A DNA stretch of 60,000 nt from Polytrichum commune (lineage: Eukaryota; Streptophyta; Polytrichopsida; Polytrichales; Polytrichaceae), in contig OX485808.1 in NCBI GenBank assembly GCA_950295325.1, forward strand, positions 2,794,501 through 2,854,500. Reading direction: 5' to 3'. The position numbers and the translations under genes are program-made. Of this stretch, positions 1-12,847 are shown piece by piece. The first letter of the stretch is position 1; the number at the start of each line of letters is the position of its first letter. The notes beneath the pieces were generated by a model. It was not told the origin of the DNA. It saw only the letters and a list, made by a program, of their open reading frames with translations, and did no database searches.

Positions 1-329
1 GCGATTGAAAATAAAATCCATTTCTTACATTAAGCATCACCAAAATGGGTCCAAATTTTATCAACCTTTTTTCATGACTAGATATACATAGTATCTATTA
101 CATAGTTAAAAAATGATAACCATATTTGATGATTTGTTTTTCTAAATAAAGCATACCAATTCTAACTAGAATGACGCACAATTGAACTAAAACAATTACT
201 ACAAAAATGAAGATGACTAGAAAATTCAAGAATATATACCAAAGATATTATCAATAATTGAGTATATGTATGTAAGAAGATCAAAAAAATTAAAATTCTC
301 TATGGCATTGAATATAGGGTAGCATGCTC

Positions 330-2040
330 CCATCAACTTTAATTGCATTTGTGTTCATCATATCTTCTCTAATTGTAATTATCTTATAGTGTTAAAATTT
401 TAAAATTGTTAAAAAATAACAAACAAAATTCCAAATATATGTCAACTGGATATCAATCCTAACCTAAAATGAGGCATCTCATTTGGAAATACACTAATTT
501 TTTTAGACATGGTCCATATTTTATTAGCTTCTAGACATATGCTTTGGAAGAAATGACTTGTAATGCTGCACACTTTGTGGTAAACTTTAATCACATTTGT
601 GTTCACCAAACCAACAATACCATCATCTACTAACTCTACCCATTAATGTTTTTCCCCATATATAAATGAACAAGGTACCATTATGTCGGCTACAAAACTT
701 TCATATTCTTTTCCTGTTATTTTGACGATGATATTTTTGGCTGTTGTTTTAAAATTATATTTAAAATAACATGGTTTACAAGGACTAATGCATGCATGAA
801 CAATTTCATATTGTTGTAACATAACATGATTATGCTAATATAAGGATATTGATGTTGGTACGAATAATGAATATTGCCGATATGAATAGTAAGAATATTG
901 TGATTAGTGTCGGTATTTTCATTCATGACACTATTGTACTACTACTATGAATAATATTTTCAATAAATAATACCGAGATGAACAATGTGACCTATAAATA
1001 GTGTCAGGCATAATATTGGCTACTCCGAATAGTGTCTTGAGTATAACTCCACCCAAATTGTCGCATTGTAGCTTGAATGTATGAATAATAATAATAAAAA
1101 AAAAAAATATGAAGTTGTTCGAGGACCCCGTAGAATACAATTGACATAATCTAGGGTGATGGAAACAACCCGCATGACTAAATAATGTTATGCAAGTATA
1201 TATTACTCCACACACTTGTTTTATATGAGCTAGTTGTGATGTCTATGTTGTTAGTTTTCACCTCTGCATACTTAACGGGATGCACTTTCCGTATGTGAAT
1301 GTGGATGTGGACGGAACACTTAACTTCTGCCCTGTAAGTAGCATCTTTTGTTTCATAAAAGGGAACATACTTTTAGAGTTTTTCTTTTGGTAGTCCATAG
1401 CCGAGTGGTTAAGGTTCGACCCTAAACTGTAAATTAACTTATCACCGTATATGTCCCATAAATCAACGTAGCTGACAAAAATGATACCATACTCTTTGTG
1501 AAACACGTCACGACCTACTGCAGAGAAGAGTTACACATCATGTATCCACAATAGAGGGTTTTCCACAATATATATTTGTACAATAAACATAGTATTTGGT
1601 GTATTATGGATTAGGGTTTAGGGTCACATTGTATGGGGAAAAAATGATTTGCATTATGAGTCGGTTAGCATATATTTGGGTAATGAATGAGTTACAAGGT
1701 TGGGTTGGCTAGTCTTTCGATACATTCTTGTATTCAAACCTTCTCACCGCAAGCTTGAAATTCAACGAAATGGTGGCTTCTATTAAAATAGAGAAAGTGC
1801 AACATTTTAATCATGTCATACTTTGATATCCTTATAATGAAGGCCATGGCAAGAATAGGTTCCATATGTAGTTGGAGACACAACAATAACACTAATCAAT
1901 TATTAGTCATCAAGAAGACTAGAATATTGAGGTTGAGGGGGTCAATGGGATAGTGTGCAAGAGTGTGATTCCTAGAGCTTTAGTCTTAATAAAATGTAGG
2001 ATTAACATTACCATATTTTCATTAATGTATGTTTGACAGT
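330..2040. other. Intergenic sequence left of the CACTA relic, shared with copy 2
   Basis: AT-rich, conserved with 40450-42174. Frames at 717-926, 931-1215 and 1258-1506 have no known domain, and their partners in copy 2 differ by frameshifts. A tRNA-like A-box/B-box pair lies at about 1392-1428. Confidence 0.4.
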
Positions 2041-2780
2041 AGTTTCATGTAACGATTTTGGGTTGGGTAATGACAATATGCAAGATTGGGGGTTTGTTTA
2101 GGGTTACCATGCAAGGAATAACGGCATGCCCAATTTGTGGACCTAACCTTGTTAGTCGTCACACAAAAAAATTAAAGAAAACAATGTATCCATTTTGGGA
2201 CATTTTTGGCCAAAGAAGCACAAATATCGCATCCCTAGGTATGCGTATAGATTTGACAGGGAAAGGTGTAGGCTACCTACATCAAGGCGTCCAAGTGGCC
2301 AAGACATGATATGAGGATGGAATAATGTACGGGTTGGCCACATGCCAACTAAAAAAGCTGAAATGAAACACTTATCAATATTCTGTACACTCTTATATTG
2401 GAAGTTGCGTAGTTATATCTTTTGACTTGAATTGGTTGTGACAAAACTTAGAAAGTAATTTATACCGGTTCATTAATCATGTAGCAAAACTGAAGGTTAT
2501 TGCACAAGTATGCCCATAACATAATATTCATGACATTATGTAGGACTTATTATGTCATCATTTGTTGGACCCTATGCATATCGAAAAGAGCATATGCAAG
2601 ACATTCATGAAGATATTTTCGAACACAAAGGGGACTAGAGAAGACAAATTGTTGGTGTGCGAAGAGATGAAAGGTTAAAACCAACACCCCGTCCATTGGC
2701 CACACGATAACAACAAATTTAGAATGGTCAACTAGGTATGGAAAAAAGTTGAGTTGCAAAGAGGGTTGGGCATAATTTCA
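2040..2780 (+). pseudogene. CACTA (En/Spm) tnp2 transposase relic, copy 1
   Basis: Two stretches match conserved parts of plant tnp2 transposases. Around 2058-2200 the frame reads a QGITACPICGPNL motif, the CPxC region that follows the family's 'DFPxYG' segment, then an HTKKLKKTMY stretch. Around 2553-2680 another frame reads LLDPMHIEKSICKTFMKI, matching the family's DVMHIEKNV motif. Stop codons and frameshifts separate them (for example a stop after EEMKG). The relic is non-functional, about 740 bp long, and shared with copy 2 (42174-42892), so it was already inserted and decaying before the segment duplicated. Confidence 0.75.
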
Positions 2781-3754
2781 ACTATTAGAACCTCCACAAA
2801 TTATATTTCCAATCTTCCCAAAAGAGTGAGAGTCATGGAGTGATTTAGAAACTCCATACTGTTTAATTTAATTAAATTCAACAACAAAATATGCATTGTC
2901 TCTAATCTTGTTTTCCTTCTAATACATCGATGAGATAAAAAATTACCAATTTATATGAAAGCTTTAAATAAAAACTTATAAAAATTCCTATATAATTGTT
3001 TTTTAAAAAACCACACACACTAAATGTATCAATTTAATTTTCTTTAGAAACTACTTGCAACGAAAAGAAATGCAACCACTTTTGGGCCTCTAGGATATTT
3101 TAAGAGTGTAATCTTTAAAATAAATAACCAAATAAATCCCACACTAATCCTACCCACACTACCAATGTTTGAGGATGAAATCCTCGATGCTCGTCAAATG
3201 GACACGAATGTATGTACCAATTTGAATTTACATAGTGGGACAATTATATTGACTAAAATAACATTGTCCAAATTGACCATGAGCCCGGCATACGTTGGTA
3301 CACCAAATATGATATTTAATGTGACTTACTATTTGGATTTACACGATCTATTTTGGATGACTACACTTGGTCACTAGACTTGGCTCGCATCATACTAGTT
3401 CCAACAAATTGGTGACCAATCGGCAAGCTTGAATCAAGAATATACAAAGTAATATGCTATGGACATGTTGAACTACTGCATGTGTAAAGTTGGACTCTTG
3501 TTCAACTTTGGAGTATCGAAGTATGCATTGCCACATTGATTTATGATTTTAACAAAATTGAGGAATGCTTTGAACACTTTCTCAAAGTACTCAATCTTTG
3601 TCCCAACAACTTTTGTCCACTTATGAGTTTATGCATAAAATATAGTCTTCGTTAATATTTTGCAATTGCTAACGTTTATCACAACCACCATTCATCAGAA
3701 CATTGGGTACCATGTATATTAGATTCGATTATATCAAAATTTTCATGCATTTAT

Positions 3755-4961
3755 CTACCAAGTTGACAAATTCCCAATACCATTTGGCGATCTCTTTGGG
3801 TGTGGACAACCTTCTAGATCAAGTGTCTCAAGGTTGTGAAGTTTGCTTAAATCCGGTAGGTCACTTAATATTGTGGGTGAAGAATCCAAAATTTGTTGGT
3901 GAATGCATTGATCGGTTTGTTCAACCTTAGTAGTCTTCATGTTGCTCACAACCAAAAGTGGTCAATGGGGTCAGTGGGTAATTTGGCTAGGTCACATTTA
4001 AAATTCCAATGATGGAAGAATCCCAATCTTTTGAAGACTTTGCAATCTTCCACAATCATGAAAATATTTTTCTTAGTTTGCATAGTCCACTAAGATTTGG
4101 CAAGTTCCACAATCTCGATTTTGCACAATTTAACTCAAACAACATTGTTAAATGGGCAATGCCTGGATTGTGGTCAATATTGGATCCCAATATATCAATA
4201 ACTTGTAACTTTGTCAACTTGCGGAGATCAAGGAGTCTTTCAAAGTTGAAACATCCACGTAACACCAACTCCTTTAAAGAAATGCCTTCCTCTAGCCTTG
4301 GAACTTCAATGATGTTGACATATTGAATAATTGTTAGTGTTTTCAAGATTTATACAATCTTTCAAGTTTTGTGTAGAAGTGCCATAGAAGTGCCTTTGTA
4401 TCCAATTATAGGGCAACTCCAAATGCAAATACCTTGTTGATGTCGAAGGGAGACAATATGACAATTGTGTGAAATGTATATAGAGAAGATTGTTCGAAAC
4501 CTTCCAAATGCACTTCCTCCAATACTTTCACAATCCTCCAAATATAAATACACTAGGTTCTCCAACTAATGTAAGTCAAGGTTTTTCAATGTTGGACAAC
4601 ATTGGAAGATTAACACTTATGTTGTCGAGCAATTATTGCAAAAAAACTTTGTGTGTCAAGTTTTCTATTTTCATGCCATCCATGACAAGCCTCCATTCCA
4701 AGGGAAAAAAACGAAAAAATTTATAGTGTTTGTTTGCATAAAGATGGCAAGGTTCTCCACAAATGTTGCAACCCCTTTGTTAACCACCTCCATGGACACA
4801 AATTCCAAGCACATGTCATGGATATGAACACCTCCATCTCGAATGTCCTCAACAAAAGCTTCATCTTTAGCTCCTTCAACTATCATAACATTACTCATGT
4901 GTTGAGTTGCCTTCAACTGCCCTAACTTTGGATTTAGTCTAAAGCATTGGGGATCCTGCAT
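3755..4961 (-). pseudogene. NLR (NB-ARC C-terminal end plus LRR) relic, copy 1
   Basis: Minus-strand open pieces in the order expected of an NLR 3' half. At 4961-4671 a piece reads EDIRDGGVHIHDMCLEF, resembling the end of the winged-helix part with its MHD-type motif. At 4346-4056 LRR-like text reads LKELVLRGCFNFERLLDLRK and LWNLPNLSGLCKL. At 3955-3755 it reads LPDLSKLHNLETLDLEGC. Stops and frameshifts separate the pieces. The upstream NB-ARC is absent from copy 1 but survives as a fragment in copy 2 (47640-48130). The LRR type differs from the uniform array of the 25-29 kb gene, so this is a different NLR lineage. Confidence 0.7.
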
Positions 4962-5501
4962 TTGGAGGCTTTATTTTTCGAATCTACCGTTGGGCCCATG
5001 AACACAAATCAACAGTTGAGTTATGTTATGATCCTCCATGAACAATACATTAGAATACACTTAGAAGAGTCCATTTTGAATTGACAAGCACACTAAAACA
5101 ATTTAACTAATTATACAAATGTTGGTAAGATACTGAAGATTATATGCCAACAATAGACAACCATCCTTTATTATTAGCATGAACTTTGTTAGGGAGTTGG
5201 TTATTTTATACACAACATGTTATATGTTCAACAACTTTTGTGTTCATTCTCGAAGGTAGTGCAAATATTTGAATGAAACTTAAATTGAAGTATATTTGGA
5301 TTCAAGGATGAATTTTGGATAATTCTAACTGCCAAAATATATGAGGACCCTTTGGGCTCATTAGTGGGGCCCCACGAGGTGAGCATAGTTACTTGTCCAA
5401 CAATGTGATTGGACCATGGGGGTGAGGGTTAAATCTTTTTGGAGCTGACAAGCTAAGCTAAGATAAGAGTAAGATGTCCAAGATAAGAGGAGTTAGAAAT
5501 A

Positions 5502-5872
5502 CACTAAATATGATATCTAGTGTCATATGGAATTTAATGTCACTATGGTAATTTTTTGGTGACACTTCCTATGAATAAGTAAACAAATATTGTCATAGAT
5601 GATAGATGAGTTCGTCCATTGGTCAAAAATGTACCTTCTCTAGTTAACAACTTGAGATGAAATATTGTCATGGATGATTGAAATTTGAATGAAAAATCAC
5701 TTGGTAAGCGACAGTAAATGCCACACTGTAAACCTACAATCACCCCAAAACTTTACAAGGAATGACAAATAATGTGGGGTTGACATTCAGTGTTGGAGGC
5801 ACGGTACCTTGGTTTACAATTAGCATTGAGCAAGACAATTAGAATTTATGACACTAAATATCATATTTAGTG
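5502..5872. mobile_element. CACTA-ended MITE R1, copy 1
   Basis: Both ends read inward as CACTAAATATGATAT followed by (C/T)TAGTGTCAT. The terminal repeat is itself nearly palindromic. 371 bp; no clear 3-bp target repeat. Its right 120 bp recur as separate diverged fragments at about 6019-6143 and 7276-7402. The CACTA ends and nearby tnp2 relics suggest the same superfamily. Confidence 0.55.
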
Positions 5873-8800
5873 GAGCTTGGAGTCTTCATGAAATTGAGTA
5901 TGCACTTATGTGAAGTTATTGTATCAAAGGACTATATATGAGCTTCAAATATTACTTGGCAAATGGCTATGGGTTTGATCTAGGTTTTCGAATTATTTCA
6001 CACTATTTACATGTTTCATAAATTACAAGGAATGACAAATAATGTTGGGTCAACATTTAGTGCTAGTGACACTATACCTCGGTTTACAATTAGCATTGAG
6101 CAATACAATTAGAAATGATGACACTAAATGACCATATTTAGTGTCCTTAGCAAGATTACCACTAGGGGTTACAAGTAGTTCACTAGATTATCACTAATCC
6201 ATTCTTATCCACTGGCTTTATCATAGCCTACTTGAGTTCATCCTTGAGACTTCATTATAGTCTATTGTTTGGAATAGTCTAGTGCCCATCATGAAACTTA
6301 GATCTAGGAACATTGAGGAGGTGTTCTGAAGCCCATGTGTACTTTAGGTTATATTGTAACAAAGTAGCCATCTCCTTTGGATATATGACATGGCTTTTTA
6401 TACACGTTGGTTGACATACACTAGGTTGCAAAATTTATACAAATACAATGGTTGGCGAATATGGACTACAAAACATTCCAAGTTGTCGTTGTTACCGTGT
6501 TGCTTTTGTTGTAGTCGTTTGATGTTTTTGTCCCTAGATGTGCACACCCCTTTTTATTTTTGGACTAGTGGTTTGTTCAAATATACTTAAATATTAGTTA
6601 TAAAAAATAGGTAGATTTGATTTATTTTGACAAATCGAGATGTGCTAAAATAAGCTTGATATGTAGTATACCAAAATAGGTTTCTATTCACTCAAATCTA
6701 GACACTACCCCCCAAGCATGCATCACAAGTAGAAAGAAATTATTTATGCTACTTGCAATCAATGGGATATTTACTAAGGGACCAAGTCCCAACACAAAGT
6801 CTCATTAGATTAAAGGATTTGTCTAATGTATGTCCAATTTAATCATTTAAAGCTTAAATTTACCAAGAATGTCATTAATCTAGAGGAGGACTTAACTCAC
6901 CCCTTCATGAGATAAAATATATTTTGAGCTTAAATACAATAACATGAAGTTGAGACAATGCATGTTGCTCATTACCACTCCACATATATAACTTTCCTTT
7001 GGCACACATATTCTCAAGAGTGTGAGGTAACCTAGCAACACATAATCTTCACATAGTTCAATTTAGTTGTAGGACACTAGTTTGAAGGCTTGGCACATGG
7101 AACTTTAGCATGCGTGCTTTAATCTTAAAAACATCAATCTTTAAGTCATTACATTCTCCAATATCTTTTGATTGGGTGTCATCTTATGGAATCAAAACAA
7201 ATACCAAGGTTGCGTGACTGGCAAATTTTAAAACACTCGATGAGTCATCCTCATATATAGATGAACTTCAAAATTTACAAGGAATGGCAAATAATGTGGG
7301 GTTAACATTCAGTGTTGGTGGCATGGTACCTTGGTTTACAATTAGCATTGAGCAAGACAATTAGAATTTATGACACTAAAGAATCATATTCAGTGTCCTT
7401 AGCTAGATTACCACTAGAGGTTTCAAGTAGTTCACTAGATTGTCATTGATCCTTCACTTCCTTCCTTGACCTTACTTGGAACATACTAATGGACTGCACG
7501 CTCTTGCATAGTTCACTCCGAGCACCTGATGAGTTTGCGTGGACGATAGAAGAGAGTGATGTTGTCTGCGTCGGTAATTAGTGCGCACCCACACCACATA
7601 GATGATCGCAATTAGTGCGTGCTATAACTATTCAATAAGAATATAATATTTTTTGCCAAACAAAGCCGTTTATGTTTTATAAGGTCCGAACCAACCACTT
7701 GAACTTGAATCATTCGTAAAAACTGAACTTTTCAATAAGATATTATTACCTTGCGTAGCTCCGAATAGTAACACACACTCATTGAGATGATCAATGTAAT
7801 ATCTCCTATGTTGTTTTAGGCATGGGTCCCTTATTATTATTGGTGTGGTCCACATTATTTACCACAACCGATAGAGTTGATGGTCACCCAACGGAGATTG
7901 CATTGACGGTAAGTGGGCAGGTCAACCACTCAGATCAACCAATGCATAATCACAAAGACTAACTTGTAGTAGCCGAGGGGGGGAGGCTCTTCATTCATGC
8001 TTCCTTTGTAAGGAATTTAAAGCTTGTGTCTATTGCTATCTATTGTAGCCATGTAGATTGGAGATGAAAGCATTGGAGACATTTTGTGATTTTTAGTTCA
8101 TTTGACACCAAAACCAACATTAAAAACCCCAAATTAGTCTAGTGAAATGCAGTTGGAATGAATCGCCCACAACCTTGTAGGAGATAGGGCTTCATTGGAT
8201 AGTGCCTAACATGATTGCTATGAATTCTTAACCTTTGGCATGGCTAGTATCAAACTTTAATGCTACAATGCTAATATTGGTCTTTAGTTTCAAGTGAGGA
8301 AACCAACACTAAAAACATTGGGAACATCACTATGGTTGTATGTCATATTCAAACCCCCATGTTATATAACGTAGATTGTCGCCGCTAAATTATTTCTATT
8401 CCATGGTGTAGAAGAGTGTGCATCTAAGAGACTTCCAACAACGTGAATACCAATTCAATTCATACCCAAGCCTACTTGGACGGATTTGAAACTAAGATAA
8501 GAATATTGAATAAAGCGGAGTTTTCTTAATGCTTGAAAAAATAATGTACCATGTACACAAATAATGGTGTTGGACTATTAAAAATCGGCTTTCTAGCTTG
8601 TCCTTCTGGGATGGGTGGGCCAAGATGGCCTTGCATAGGCCGATTCGAGATCAAGGACGGTGGGTCTCATGCGTATTCTCTATTTTAAATCCTAGAATTC
8701 TCTCAAAGTTTGAGAGGTGGGATAAAGAAGCCTCAAAAATTTCATCCAACTTTCAAAGTACAACTCCAATGTATGACAAACTAATGAGTTCGTACTAGAA

Positions 8801-9016
8801 AGTTTGCTCAAAGAAGGATGAGATACTTTAAGGAGAACTCTCGTACATGTATATCCTTGGACATTAGACTGCAAGTCATCTTTGCAATATGAAGAACGAT
8901 TAACTGAAATTTTCAAAATTGCACAAGACATGAGTTAACTTACTAGAGGAAGAACCTCTTTCATTACCAACACCAACTGTGCGTTTATGTTAGAAGAGAG
9001 TATATGAAAATACTCA
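5873..9016. other. Intergenic sequence with R1-end fragments, shared with copy 2
   Basis: Contains two diverged right-end fragments of MITE R1 (6019-6143, 7276-7402), the last at the junction where copy 2 has 1.75 kb extra. Otherwise no gene or repeat recognised. Confidence 0.4.
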
Positions 9017-9697
9017 AGGTAGAGGGTGCTAAAACCAACACCCCATCCAAAACCAACACCTATAAACACCTCCCAGTTTCCAACACTCTACTATCTTGAA
9101 GCGTGCCCGGCGGTGTAGGTGTGTGTGGGCCCACGGAGTGACGGTTTTAGGTGCCATTAGTGGTGCCACCTCATAGCGGTCTCCACTACCTTCATGTAGG
9201 GTAGGTAACGGGCTCCACTCTATCTCGGGTTGGTTCAAGTTGGAATTAGGGTGGCTTGTCAATGCTTATTATAGCCATTCTATTCATAACGCCAAGGAGA
9301 TAGGCACACAAAGCACAAAAAGGTCATTCCCCGGGATGCAGGGGGGTTGGTTCCCGGGTTGCAAGGTGATGGTTTTGCAAGCGAACCGGGAGGGATCATG
9401 GAGGTAGCCATGTCGCTTTCTAGTACCCAACTATGTTGTGTTGGTTCTAGGCTATGAAGGAGGGGGCCCTCATCACTTGCAGGGTTGCCATACACGGGGC
9501 CTATGGATTGGTTTAAGGAAGCTAGTAGTTTTGACTTTGAATATTCATCAAATATTCAATTGAGACTAAAGATATATTTCTTCTTTCTTGATACCTATGT
9601 TTAGCCCAAAGACTAATATGCATATCATTTTTATATCAACCACATAGCCATTTGTAAGTGCAATAGCTTAAAGTCTTGGTTTAAGCACCCTCTACCT
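9017..9697. mobile_element. TIR element T1, copy 1
   Basis: Inverted ends AGGTAGAGGGTGCT with similarity continuing to about 26 bp (...AAACCAACAC). The right flank is TA and the left flank is CA, where the copy 2 partner has TA. 681 bp. The interior is GC-richer than its surroundings and has two minus-strand open stretches (9029-9262, 9280-9495) with no recognised domain, perhaps captured sequence. Shared with copy 2 (52798-53521), so it predates the duplication. Confidence 0.6.
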
Positions 9698-9755
9698 TAG
9701 GTGCACGTTACTCCAAAATGGGAAAGCCCTTCCCTTTCTAACTTTACTCGGGTCC

Positions 9756-12700
9756 TGTGAGCCCAATTATGTGCCCACATGTCAAATTAACTTTAAAAAC
9801 AACAAAACCTTAGGATTAGCATTTGCTTTAAGTTAGTTGAGTAGTAGAAAGGATTTAAGTTTCAAAAGCTAGATAGAGTTAGTTTAAGGGCCAATATTAG
9901 GAACAATTAGAGAAAAACAACCAAAGAAAATAGTTAGAAGAGAATGATCTAGGAGCCAAGTCCTTTGTGTGAGTCAAGTGGTTAGCCTTAAAACTTTTAT
10001 GGGGGCTGCCCAAGAAAATTGGGGCAGGAGAAGGAAAAATGGGAAGAGCCGAGGGCGTCACAGAGCCGCTGGAGGGAGGCTCGGTTTATTCACTCGGAAG
10101 GAGAAAACAGGGGAGGAGGATATCGGAGGCATAGCTCTGTTGGGCGGGAGGCTGCAGCAATTCTTCACGCTGCATTCTTTCCGAATGCTTGAAAAGGGCG
10201 GCATTGCTGGGTGAGATGGACGTGGTTACCCTCCAGGAGTGGGTGAGCAAGGAAGAATTTGATTTCGGAGGCTGGACAGAGAGAAAAGGAGCAGTTCGGA
10301 ATGACGTTGGAGGCGGAACAAGCCGCTTGCTGGTGTGGGATTCGCGGCGTCTAGGCAACTATTCTTACGCTCCTCTCTCCTAAATTGCTCCTTCAAGGTC
10401 TTTGCAGCTTGGGTGTTCAGTGGTTGGGTTATGTCATAGTAGAGTCGATTCAAGGGGGGTGGCACAGATGTGGATGAAGCAGACAAGTGCAGCGAGAAGC
10501 AGGAGTTTTTTTCCGGTATCAAGTTCAGCGCTCGAAGTTGCACTTCAGATCTTCAACCGGTGCCAGTCTGTCGCCGAAGGTTAGCAGAATGTGAAGTTTG
10601 AAGGTGACCCATAGTAACTCGCCTCGCTGGGTCGGAAGGCTGCGGAATTGAGTAACGAGTTAGTCTGCGGTTGATCTGGAGGGAGCGGTGGCTGCTGCCT
10701 CAAATGCAGCATCCGAGAGTTGGTCGATTGGTTCGGCAGTTAGAAGGGTTGTGGATTGATTGGAATGCTTCATTGGCAGAAATCTGAAGTTGGCGATTCA
10801 AGCCTCCGCATTCTGGAACTCGGTAAATTCGGAGGAGGCCACGAACTGATCTAATGCTTACAGGGTGGTGGGTCTGATCTGTGATTAAAGGAGTCACATT
10901 GCTGAAGGGTGTCGGGTGTCTCTGGGAAGCGGAGTTGATTGATAAGTTCAGTTCGGAGGTCTGAAGGCATGCCACAGGTGTCAACTGGACAGATGGGGAG
11001 CACTGCTCTGCTAGGAGTTCTGGCTGGATCGTGAATGGCGGTTCGCCCTCGACTGGGAGCAGCTTGAAGCACTGAGAAGGGATAGAGAAAGTTGAATCAC
11101 GGAGGAGACATCACGAGGGAGTTCTGGCATTGATCCTGCCCGGAGCACGCTATTGATGGGAGGTGGCAGAGAGTGAAGGAGAGGCCAAGGGCTAGTGGGA
11201 TCGATTCAAGGATTGGTGCTGTGAAGGGGAGCTGGGTTGTAAAGGGCTAGGCTACTGAAGCCTTGCAGCATCAGGAAGTGACCGCCTTACTGTTACAGTT
11301 AGCTGAGGTAGATTACCTAGAGCACAGTCTTGGGAGGTAGTGCAGAAGTAGGGTTGTGAATTAGGAATAATAAAGGATAGTGGGTGTGAGGCCAAACCAC
11401 CCACCCTTATGCGTCGTAGTCCGGGTGAGGGCGTGGGGCTCACATTCATGCTAGCCTAGTTAAATCTTCCCAACATCATTAACCTCCATTGCATCTCACA
11501 TCAATTTTGGCACCCCAATTTATTCCATGGCGAGGATACAAACGTTGAAGAACGCTCTTCCCTAATATCACCCCCGTAATACGTCCCATCGCAAAACCCA
11601 CACATCTAATGAATACTTAATGCCACCACCTAGCATTTTGTGGTTTCCTTACTTACTAATCAACTAATTACTTAGACTAATCCCGTATGCTAATCCTAAC
11701 TAACTAGCCTATGTTGTAACACAAGGTGGATACTACTACTACCCCCCCTTAATTCAACTTTGGTAATTAGTGTGGCTCCGAGCCTAGCCTGAAATCACAA
11801 CCCGCAGCCTAGCTTGGCCGACTCAAACCAGCAGCCTATCTTGGCCGAAATCCAACCAGCATGCGAGCTTCTCCGAACTCAAACCAGCTGGTATCTTGGC
11901 CGAACTCAAACCAACTACTAGCTTCTCCGAACTCAACCAGCTGCTATCTTGGCCGAAATCCAACCAACTGCTAGCTTCTCCGAACTCAAACCAGCAGCCT
12001 ATCTTGGCCGAAATCCAACCAGCATGCGAGCTTCTCCGAACTCAAACCAACTGCAAGCTTCTCCGAACTCAACCAACAGCCTATCTTGGCCGAAATCCAA
12101 CCAGCTCCCCCACTGCTCTCCTTGTGCGAGAGAGAGAGAGAAAAGACCACCCAAACCCCGAGGCCATAAACCCTTGTGGAAGGGAACCCCCAAGCCTATC
12201 CACTAAATCCCCAACCTTAAACCAACATGGGAAGGCCCTAATTCAAACACTTAAACCCAAGGCCCTTCCCCTTGCTTAAGCAAACACCAACTCACTTAAC
12301 CAAAACCAATCCCTAATGCCACTAACCCTCTAATTAACCACACTAAATAAGCCTAAGGCCTAAAACATAATTCCACACCAAGCCTCACTCTTTTTTATAC
12401 TTTTTGTTGTTTCAATAAGGATGTCAAATGCAACTTCAAGTAAATTCTAAGCATAAAACAAATGTGAGCACCCATTTTGGGCTCATAGTGGGTTAGTTAG
12501 GGCATTAGTGGTGTGGTGTTGATTGGTTAATTGAGTGGAAGCACAATGGGCGACATCTGGTGGCCAGTGACCTAACTTAGAATAGCCATTAGGGTGAGCT
12601 TGAAGGTTTGAGAGTGGTGTGTTGAGATTTATTACTTAATAGTGTTTGGCAATAATCACAAGGGAGAAGAGTATTTCTAAATACTTGCACTCTTGTGTTC

Positions 12701-12847
12701 CTTTGAATAAATTTGTGTGTGTGACAATCATCTTGTTAGCACAATGGGTGATGAGTCCCAATGGTGAGGTGTTGTTGCTTGAGTTCATGTGGGCCATTAG
12801 CTTTCACCCGGACTACGACGCATAAGGGTGGAGGTTTAGGGCTCACA
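9756..12847 (+). mobile_element. Solo LTR A (copy 1 only), carrying nested solo LTR D
   Basis: Begins TGTGAGCCC and ends GGGCTCACA, flanked by the 5-bp direct repeat GGTCC (9751-9755 and 12848-12852). Copy 2 has the uninterrupted site, one GGTCC at 55937-55941, so the boundaries are exact. Without nested LTR D and its duplication the element is about 1984 bp. No internal coding region is present, so it is a solo LTR. Orientation is taken from a hairpin (12670-12685) followed 20 nt later by AATAAA (12706-12711). Near the 3' end is a conserved CCCGGACTACGACGCATAAG block. The interior (about 10000-11350) is GC-rich and unlike the other members. Confidence 0.85.
11385..12487 (-). mobile_element. 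Solo LTR D nested in LTR A
   Basis: TGTGAG to CTCATA on the plus strand, flanked by GTGGG (11380-11384 and 12488-12492). By family landmarks it is in minus orientation: TTTATT at 11519-11524 (AATAAA on the minus strand) and hairpin AACGTT/AACGCT at 11541-11556. Total 1103 bp. The interior contains a tandem array (11806-12108) of about 27-bp alternating units with 'cttggccgaaatccaacc' and 'gcttctccgaactcaa' cores, plus a GA microsatellite near 12128. The open frame over this array is repeat-derived, not a gene. Confidence 0.85.

Noticed and set aside
11896-12279. 127-codon plus-strand frame
   Set aside because: It translates the 27-bp tandem repeats inside solo LTR D and has no domain.
12670-12685. 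TATA-box reading of the LTR hairpin core
   Set aside because: The same position in LTRs D and E reads AGCGTT...AACGCT, so pairing, not AT content, is what is conserved.
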